In this document: in pieces, positions 57,134 through 64,000 of the stretch | Layout of the letters: every line of letters starts with the position of its first letter | Position numbering within the stretch: position 1 is the stretch's first letter | Assembly: GCA_000467715.1 (NCBI GenBank) | Contig: AJFK01000563.1 | Coordinates: 62,001-126,000 of the forward strand | Reading direction: 5' to 3' | Origin: Hysterium pulicare CBS 123377 | Taxonomy: Eukaryota > Ascomycota > Dothideomycetes > Hysteriales > Hysteriaceae | DNA length: 64,000 bases | Translations under genes and position numbers: made by a program | Notes under the pieces: model-generated | What the model saw: the letters and a program-made list of their open reading frames with translations, nothing else | Told to the model about the DNA's origin: nothing | Databases searched by the model: none

Positions 57134-58878
57134 CTATCTCCCATCAATGACATGTCCCATGAGAAGCCCAAGGGGGCCCATTTCTGTTTCATTTGCAGTA
57201 AGTATCCTCTTCGGGATTTCAAATTCTACAACAGGCTCCTTCTTCAGATCCTTCCCAAGCTCCGCATCAATAACCTACGAATGTCAGTTCTGCAATCTTT
57301 CAAGGGAAGCACATAACTCACTGCATTGTATGAGTGGTCCAGAAAGTCTTCGAGATTGTAAGAACGCTTGGTGAATTGTTCTGAGATGATTTTGGCTAGC
57401 GTTGCCACATTGGGATGGTAATGGGACTGCAGTGTCTCTACTTCCCATAGACTGCTCTCGATTGCATCCGTCTCTATAGGATCTTCTTCCTCCATGTTAA
57501 AAGGGTCGTCCATGCCTTCCTCTTCTATCTCCTTCCTCATCTCCGGATCTCTTACTTCGTAATGGATCATGAAAGTACATGTCGGATGTCGCTTGAACAT
57601 ATTGTAGATCCAAGGTATTACCACGACAATCCCGGCTGGTGGTCCATGAAGTGCTAGTCTTGCTAGTCTTTTGATGAAGCTTGCTACAAGAGCCGCAGGT
57701 AAATGAGTAGAGGACATGAATGTGTCCAATAGTCGGAAGAAACGAGACCTGTGCCTCGAGTGGAGGAGGCCTTCGTCGAGCAAGGTGTACAGCTTCTGGT
57801 AAAAGGACGGGTAGTCAAGATTCTTCTCTGATATAAGGTAATAAAGACCGGACAGTGCAAGTAAAGATGTTGCTCCTCCAACATCATATGAGTCCGTCAG
57901 GAAGTCCATCAGCATTTCAACTTGTTGAAACCATGGCGCGACGTGAGTTGTGAAGGCACCCAGGATACCCTTCCGTTGCTCTTTGTTCAAACCAGAACGT
58001 AATACTGCGAGCCATGCATCTTCTACTTGCCTTTTGTGAGCTGTTAGTGAGAACAGAGGATTTTTGGGTAGTGCTGGACGCTCTGTGAAAAAGTTGTCCA
58101 GATCACCCTTAGCCGCAGGCACTTTTTCCGCTGCCATAAGCAGGGAAAGGCTGTTCGACCTTATCAAGTCTCGTACCGCTTCCTCGTGGTTAGTTGTGAG
58201 GACCGCGCTAAATCAAAGTCAGCCTAACTCATCGTTATTAGATTACACCACTTACGCTACGGACTGAAAAGTGAAGAATCGAACGTCGTCGTAGTGTTTC
58301 AGGTACTTTTCCAAAAACTCCTCTCGAGTGGTATTATCTTCTGGCAATAGGAGAAGCACTTCGAGCAGTTTAGAGAAAGGTCCTTGTTTCCAGCTGTAAT
58401 CCTTTTGAGCTTCAGACTCCTGTTTGATCAAGCGCATGAGCAATGTCAATGCTGTGGACTGCTTGGAGTCGGAACCATTCTGGAGGTATCCCAAAAGAAT
58501 AGCAACATATTCTTTGTATCTCTCCTTCAGCCATTGCACGATCACAAGCTCTCCCTCTACCATTCCCTTGCTCTTCACCATATCTCCCGCCGAGAGAAGT
58601 CGACAGAATATTCGACATAGCGCAACTGAGGCGAGGACTGTAATTTCCTCCCTGGCACCTTGTTCGTTTGCTTTTTGTATGAGTGTTGCGATGTTATTGT
58701 AATGTCGTCGAGACTCCGTTATTTGTGTTTCAAGAAGTAGAATGGCGTCTTCATCGCTTTCTTCTGTCCTTGGAGATTTCCGTCGAAGTTTTGGCTTCAT
58801 CTGTTTGCTACGCTCCGATTTACTAGTTTCTCTCTTTCTCTTTTGACCAGTCATAGCGACAGTATCGATACCCGGCAT
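57134..58878 (-). CDS. NOC4: Ribosome assembly protein NOC4
   Basis: NOC4 with NOP14 is needed for 40S maturation and export. Exons 58878-58256, 58207-57322 and 57274-57134 give 549 residues. The start is MPGIDTVAMTGQKRKR, with a second ATG at MTGQ nine codons on. The Noc4/CBF-Mak21 domain shows SGLYYLISEKNLDYPSFYQKLY, LLHSRHRSRFFRLLDTFMSS, LPAALVASFIKRLARLAL and PWIYNMFKRHPTC. The C-terminal exon joins DHSYNA to VIDAELGKDLKKEPVVEFE, completing the motif of the family. All introns are canonical. Divergent from ATP4, 179 bp between starts. Confidence 0.95.
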
Positions 58879-59057
58879 CTTGTATGGACCTTAGTCTTGA
58901 GTTGTGTCGTTTGTCTGGGGTCGCGAAAATAATATTCTCGAAATCTCGAAAAGTCGAGCTTGGCTTAGTCATTTCTTGGCATGCAGTTTTCGATCTCAAT
59001 CCCGAGCTCCTCATCCAGCCGGTCAACCTGAATCCCTCTCCACTCCCATCCTTAGCT

Positions 59058-59970
59058 ATGGCATCACGTCTCGCAAGGAGCGCAGTTGGTGAGTAAATCT
59101 GTGCAAATCATCCTATATGATCAATTGGCCTATCTGCTGACCTTGAATAGGCGCGGCCCGCCTCCGCCCAACCCTTCCTCTGAGGACACTCCCATCCATC
59201 ACCGCTCAAGTTATCCCCGCTCGTTACAACTCCAATGTTCCCGCCGAAGATCCCAAAAAGAAGGCCCAGTCAATCCTGGACTCAATACCCGGCAATAGCC
59301 TGGTCTCGAAGGCGGCCGTGCTCTCCGCTGGCGCTGGTCTCTCAGTAGCTGCCATCAGCAATGAGCTCTACGTTGTCAACGAGGAGTCCATTGTTGCACT
59401 CAGTCTTTTAACCATTTTCTGGGCTGTTGGGCACTACGCTGGACCTGGGTACGCATCCTGGGCGCAAGGCCAGACCGACAAGATTAAAGGCATTCTGAAT
59501 GCTGCTCGGGAGGATCATACACAGGCGGTTAAATCGCGAATTGAGAACGTCAAGGACCTTGGCGGTGTCATTGACATTACTAAGACTCTCTTCGAGGTTT
59601 CGAAGGTGCGTAGTTTTTGATGTTATGGGAGGGAGCCTATCCGCTGGACCGATTAGTATTAACAAACTGATAGGAAACCGCACAGCTCGAGGCTAAGGCA
59701 TACGAGCTGGAGCAGAAGACTGCTATTGCCCACGAGGCAAAGACTGTTTTGGACTCCTGGGTACGTTATGAAGGTCAGGTTAAACAAAGGCAACAACGAG
59801 AACTTGCCGAGTCCATCATTGCCAAGATCGAGAAAGAGCTTGAGAATCCCAGGGTCCTCAAGCAGATTCTGGACCAGAGTGTGGCTGATGTTGAGAGTAA
59901 GTTCTACTTTCCGCTGTGTAACTAGAAATACAGCTAACTATAGTTAGGGATTGTTTCACAAAAGGCATAA
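59058..59970 (+). CDS. ATP4: Mitochondrial F1Fo ATP synthase subunit 4 (subunit b)
   Basis: This is the peripheral-stalk b subunit of mitochondrial ATP synthase. Exons 59058-59088, 59151-59605, 59674-59896 and 59948-59970 give 243 residues. A basic presequence (MASRLARSAVGAARLRPTL) ends near RYNSNVPAEDPKKKA. Two membrane helices follow (SKAAVLSAGAGLSVAAISN and SIVALSLLTIFWAVGHYA), then a long stalk helix ending VADVERIVSQKA. The first intron lies within the presequence and the last exon is 23 nt. Confidence 0.96.
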
Positions 59971-60261
59971 CTGCCACAACCTATCTCCTTTACAAGTCAA
60001 CTCAATGTTACATAAATCTGTGCAATAGTGAACCTGGTTCAATAGATTACCTTTCAGTCTCTGAGAAGGAGCCTCTTTTGAGATTGTTCAAATTCGCAGT
60101 CATTTTAAGAAACCTAAACAAACAGATCTGCAATAAAACTAACTCCATCCCATAGCTAATAACGCCTTCGCTCTAGAGTTACGCCAAATCACTTCAAGAA
60201 ATACTCAGATTCCTCTTGCCAGAGGCACGGCCGAGGCAAATGCAATATAAATTATCCAACC

Positions 60262-61671
60262 TCAATCAACGGGCGACCCACCATTCCGATATGCCCACAA
60301 GCGACTAAAATCCTTCACCTTCGGCCGTTTAGCAAGTAAAATCGATCTGGCTCTTGCAAGCGAGACGGGAGAAACCGGGCTATTGACATCTTCCACGATA
60401 GCACCATTCACGCCATCCTCCTCACCTCCACTCATCAGACTCTCGATCATCGCCTCCCTTGCCCTTTCCGCGGCTCCATCGCTCGTAAACTTGACCTCCA
60501 TCTCCATGAATTCGTTTGTCTCAAGAACGCGCTTATCCGCGCCCAGCGGAAACATACTGTTGAGGTAGTGCTGATTTAACATGTGTCCAGTTCCTGGCCG
60601 CGTAAACACTCGACCCATGTACCGATTTCTCATTCGGGTAAAGCTGAGGACGCCCCATCTAGCAACGAAGTCACCATCGTCGGCGTAGTGTTCGATATGG
60701 CGGATAGCTTTGTCGTGTGGACTGGAGCTGCCCTTTTCTTGAGCTGCACGCATGGAAGCGAAGCTGCGGTGCGGGTTGTTGAAATGGTTTGCGGCATTGC
60801 CGAACGTGTAGATTTCAAGTTTCTGGAGGAGGTCTTGGGGAACTGTGGAGTAGGGGTCAGAAATTTGTATCTAATTTGCAAACGGTTTATATTCGCTACT
60901 GACGTTCATCCAGAAGCCAATCTAAGATCAATCCGCCTTCTATACCGCCTTGACTATGCAAGATCAGGATGACTTTCTTGTGGTTCTCGTTCAGTAAGCA
61001 TTCCTTGACCACAGCATACGAGTTTCGGATGTCGTTCGTTGGATAGCAGAAGTTGCGTTCGACGATACACTGGACGAGGTCGAAGATGAACCCGGATGTA
61101 CGGTTGTGGACGCCTTCTACGGGACGTCGGAATGTGAGTGCTAGACGATTCACATTGCTTTGTAGCCAATGTTTTCTATCAAACGAGGTCAGAGTTTGGT
61201 AATCCATGAGCCAAACTCAACGTACCCAACAGCGACTCCGTTTAGGAACACCCAATACTCATCGTCATGCTTCGAGTCGGATCCAAGATCGACTGTCGAT
61301 TTAAGAGTATCCTCCGAGCCATTCAATATCCTACTGACGCCGGCGGTGAGCAGCAAAACAGCTGCAACATAGAGTGCGAACAGTCCGAATGGAAGTATAA
61401 CGCATAATGGTAACGAGATGAGGAAGACGAATTGTAGAATGAAAAGGAAGAGATGCAGGCCCATACATATCAGATTCGGCACCGAAGGATACAACTCATC
61501 CAAATCTCCCGACACCCAGTTGTCCCATGGAAGGATGACACCAACAACGGACCATGAGTTCGCGAAAAATAGAAGTGTATCGCTCCAGCATAGCCCTAGT
61601 GGGTTACCAGTGTAGGGAAGCGGTTGGGCATTTGATGTACCTAGTTCGGAACGAAGGATCGTGACGGCCAT
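60262..61671 (-). CDS. Membrane protein with alpha/beta-hydrolase (lipase-like) domain
   Basis: Exons 61671-61226, 61175-60904 and 60842-60262 give 432 residues from the first ATG (MAVTILRSELG). I do not recognise a named family. The N-terminus has two adjacent hydrophobic helices around residues 70-115 (LFLFILQFVFLISLPLCVIL and FALYVAAVLLLTAG). The lumenal or cytosolic domain contains ILILHSQGGIEG with candidate nucleophile Ser223 in the lipase box, then HYADDGDFVARWGVL and GHMLNQHYLNSMFPLG, which fit the acid and histidine of a catalytic triad. The spacing resembles fungal DUF676-type lipases. Intron lengths are 50 and 61 nt. Substrate unknown. Confidence 0.85.
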
Positions 61672-62541
61672 TTTCAAGTGTTCTCACAGCGACTGTATCG
61701 GGTCTGGAATAAGTGTTTCAATATCATTATGGCCCCCTCGGGTGTGGCAGGCCCAAACATATATGATCAGACGGAAAGGCGCTGTCGCAAACACCGTGTT
61801 TTAGGAAAAAGGCAAATCTCATCACAGGCAGCTACCAAGCAGGGTCCATTGCTGGACAATGGTGTAAGCCAATCGAATCTTATTCATGGAGGGTTGGAGA
61901 GCTTGGCCATGGGGTCGGGAAGACCGCAGTAGCCAGGGCAATACACCATCTTCACCGTCTAAGTGCCAGCCCGCGTGCAGTGTGACGGTCAGGTCCCGGG
62001 ATACGATCGTCGCGGTGCTGACAGGCGGATGGGGTGGCTGAAAACATGGTTACACAATCCATTGCTTCTGTATACGGGTGAGGAAATTGAGTGGCTTTGT
62101 CCAAGAACTCCCAAGAATGGAGAACTCCGTCTAAGACATTGCAGCTGAACATCATCATGAGAAGCTGAAAATATATGGCATAGATAAGGAAGAAAGAGTC
62201 AAGTTTGTTTGGCATCTTCAGATGTTTACGTTCGAAGAATGATGTATTCGAGGCGTTCCCTCGTGCTTACTTACAGATTGGTTTAATTTAGAAGCATGCC
62301 ACTAAACCATATTCTGCATTTGAATAGGATCATCTGCCTTCTGCCGCTGCGAACTCCGCCTTTAAGGCTGTGAACCCCAACATCCTTTCTAGCAATGATT
62401 CGCGCTTTGAGCGACTCATCATGGGGCCGATTCAAGATTTCTTGAGATGCTTTTGTTTGGACGCCTTAAACCAACTTTATGAATTTACCAACCAATGATC
62501 ACAATTTAGTCTGCGTGTGTCTTAGATGTCAGTGACTCCTA
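61672..62541. other. Gap between the hydrolase-like and acyltransferase genes
   Basis: About 870 bases holding the promoter of the hydrolase-like gene and the 3' end of the next, both minus strand. No coding homology seen. Confidence 0.5.
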
Positions 62542-64000
62542 TCAAAGTCTTGCCTTTTCTTCTGTTTCCAAGAGGAATTCCATCTTTGCTTTCCAAGCCT
62601 GGGCTGCCTCCTCACTGAAAGCATTTCCGTCGCACGATGCGCCAAAAGTGATGATACCTTCAGAATCCGTTGAACTGCCGACTAGAAACTCGTTGTCTCT
62701 TGCTCTTACCCCAATTCTTACACTCCTAAAATCTGCTGCGAAGTCCTTTCCACCGTCAAGATCGCCCAAATCGTACGTGCCAGGTTTGAAGAAAGTCGCA
62801 ACTGATCCAACGGAGCTAACACCATTTGTTGCACCAAATTGACTCGTATTCGCTGGATATGCACCCTGAGGATTAGCTCCTGTCTTGCGGTGCGGTGGAA
62901 GTTTGCTCTCGATCCGTTCAATCTGGGAAAGATACCCGCTCGCCAACAACCGTCCTGGACTATGTTCATCGAAGCTAATGTTGACCTCATTTGACTTCAG
63001 TCTTTTCTGGTAGACACGCAGTTGCCGATTTGCCTGGCGAGCTGCCAACTTGAAGCGTTTCTCTACCGGGAGTGCTGATGATAGGAATGGCATCACGATC
63101 CCATCGCTAAATGCCAGCATGCAAGAGTCCAAGGGACCGGTATAGCCAAAGAATAGTCTTGGGTTGAGGGGAAATGAGGCAGCGAAAGGACGACGTTCGG
63201 AGAGTGGGATGTTGGGATGACGAGCCTCCTCTAACTCCATCATGGCAAGACCGACTAGTGCAAAACATCCAGCCCCTATACTAACATTTGCCTCCCGGGC
63301 AAGCTTCATCAGGCGTTCGGAAGCACTTCGACTTAGAGATGCGCTGCATTGGAAAGAATTCATGGGTGGTTTTCGCTCTACTCCGTAGTCAAAGACCTTG
63401 TCGTACGTCGGAGGAAATAGAGTGGCCTCTGATAATCTCTGATCCCGTCTGAGTGGGTTGACAAAGCTTTGGGGAAATGTACGTTTCACATGGCGGAGAA
63501 TACGCATTATAGCCCAAAACCAGCGTTGTCGGGCACGATTTCCGGAGATGGGAGGATATAAATCTTCTTGCGCAGGTGGAAGGCGTGATGCTATATTCTC
63601 CTCGGACTTGAAGAATTTGATATCTTTTTCGAGGTTTGATAGAGGCATATTGAGTATTCGGATTAAATGGGATATCCAATGATACATTGACAAGCCGTCG
63701 GTGATCTGGTGAGCTGCCACAATCAAAAGACGAAGCTGTAACCTTCCAGTAGGCCCTAGTTCCAGTGGCAGAACGAACAGTTGGCTCAAACCCACCGAGG
63801 GATCCACGAGTCTTCCTGTGTTCAGGCAGTGACGATAAATATCATTGCTGTCGACGCTTTTGTAGTAATCATCAATAAAAACAATCGATTTCGATGCTCT
63901 TTCAGTCACCTCCTGATCGTCCTGCGCAAGTTCAATTGCAAACTCTCTCTCTTCAGAGGTATTGGCTTGCTGTATTTTTGCCATGAGTAAAACATGCTGA
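62542..64000 (-). CDS. HXXXD-type acyltransferase / condensation-domain-like protein (5' end outside window)
   Basis: A 480-codon frame from the ATG at 63984 stays open upstream to the window edge. The HXXXD-like motif AAHQITDGLSMYHWISHL is at about residue 91; in this superfamily the histidine usually lies 140-180 residues from the start, so the true N-terminus is probably beyond the window. The aspartate-glycine pair is present but the motif is HQITDG. A later block SFPLNPRLFFGYTGPLDSC resembles the C-terminal DFGWG region in position only. Such proteins include alcohol acetyltransferases and trichothecene O-acetyltransferase-like enzymes. Substrate unknown. Confidence 0.75.
   Translation of the reverse strand, partial: QHVLLMAKIQQANTSEEREFAIELAQDDQEVTERASKSIVFIDDYYKSVDSNDIYRHCLNTGRLVDPSVGLSQLFVLPLELGPTGRLQLRLLIVAAHQITDGLSMYHWISHLIRILNMPLSNLEKDIKFFKSEENIASRLPPAQEDLYPPISGNRARQRWFWAIMRILRHVKRTFPQSFVNPLRRDQRLSEATLFPPTYDKVFDYGVERKPPMNSFQCSASLSRSASERLMKLAREANVSIGAGCFALVGLAMMELEEARHPNIPLSERRPFAASFPLNPRLFFGYTGPLDSCMLAFSDGIVMPFLSSALPVEKRFKLAARQANRQLRVYQKRLKSNEVNISFDEHSPGRLLASGYLSQIERIESKLPPHRKTGANPQGAYPANTSQFGATNGVSSVGSVATFFKPGTYDLGDLDGGKDFAADFRSVRIGVRARDNEFLVGSSTDSEGIITFGASCDGNAFSEEAAQAWKAKMEFLLETEEKARL

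Noticed and set aside
1-64000. Transposons, LTR elements, CRISPR arrays, rRNA
   Set aside because: I found no reverse transcriptase, transposase or integrase motifs, no long terminal repeats, no regularly spaced direct repeats of CRISPR type and no rRNA-like stretches.

Overview
The window is nuclear DNA from a filamentous ascomycete (Pezizomycotina; Leotiomycetes is my best guess, but the class is not proven by anything I can see). The signs are short introns of about 48-125 nt with GT(A/G)AGT-type donors and CTAAC/CTGAC-like branch sites, intergenic gaps of a few hundred bases, and protein sequences close to those of moulds: PFA4, HapC/HAP3, a CLIP-170 with two zinc knuckles, a Nif1-type Sel1 protein. 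I recognise 28 genes that look intact or are cut only by the window edge, plus one clearly decayed gene. I found no transposon, viral relic, rRNA or convincing tRNA.

Layout. 1-4563: the 5' part of the BRR2 spliceosomal helicase and a CLIP-170-like microtubule tip protein, both on the minus strand. 5802-7160: an epoxide hydrolase pseudogene. 7704-13079: an APH-type kinase, then SmG and NTR2 (divergent), and CMC2 and prefoldin-2 (divergent). 13080-16846: a 2.7 kb gene-free stretch leading to HAP3. 17801-22199: PFA4 and ALG12 (divergent), then TMA22. 23269-27872: two unrecognised proline-rich or coiled-coil proteins in tandem. 29056-35203: RAD17, then TFIIF-beta and CSN4 (divergent). 35806-38070: NSA2 with 11 exons, divergent from mitochondrial bL21. 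38682-44742: MPS1 kinase, then PTC7 and PRP4 (divergent). 47908-49984: a bZIP factor with a hydrophobic segment after the zipper. 51955-54429: a Nif1-like Sel1 protein whose last intron is about 980 nt. 55147-63984: a CCCH zinc-finger protein, NOC4 and ATP4 (divergent), a membrane alpha/beta-hydrolase-like protein, and an HXXXD acyltransferase cut by the right edge.

The genes are mostly housekeeping: pre-mRNA splicing (BRR2, SmG, NTR2, PRP4), ribosome biogenesis and translation (NSA2, NOC4, TMA22, bL21m), mitochondria (CMC2, ATP4, bL21m), checkpoint and cell cycle (RAD17, MPS1, Nif1-like, CLIP-170) and transcription (TFIIF-beta, HAP3, bZIP). They do not form a pathway cluster. The strongest organisational feature is the run of seven head-to-head pairs with 177-468 bp between start codons. 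I see no defence or mobile system. The most unusual signals are in gene structure: very high intron density in NSA2, a giant terminal intron, an apparent reading-frame switch at the 5' end of PRP4, and possible alternative N-termini in HAP3.

Gene models were built by hand. In nearly every multi-exon gene the exon lengths sum to a whole number of codons and the joined protein matches the family. Family assignments come from remembered sequences, not from a search.
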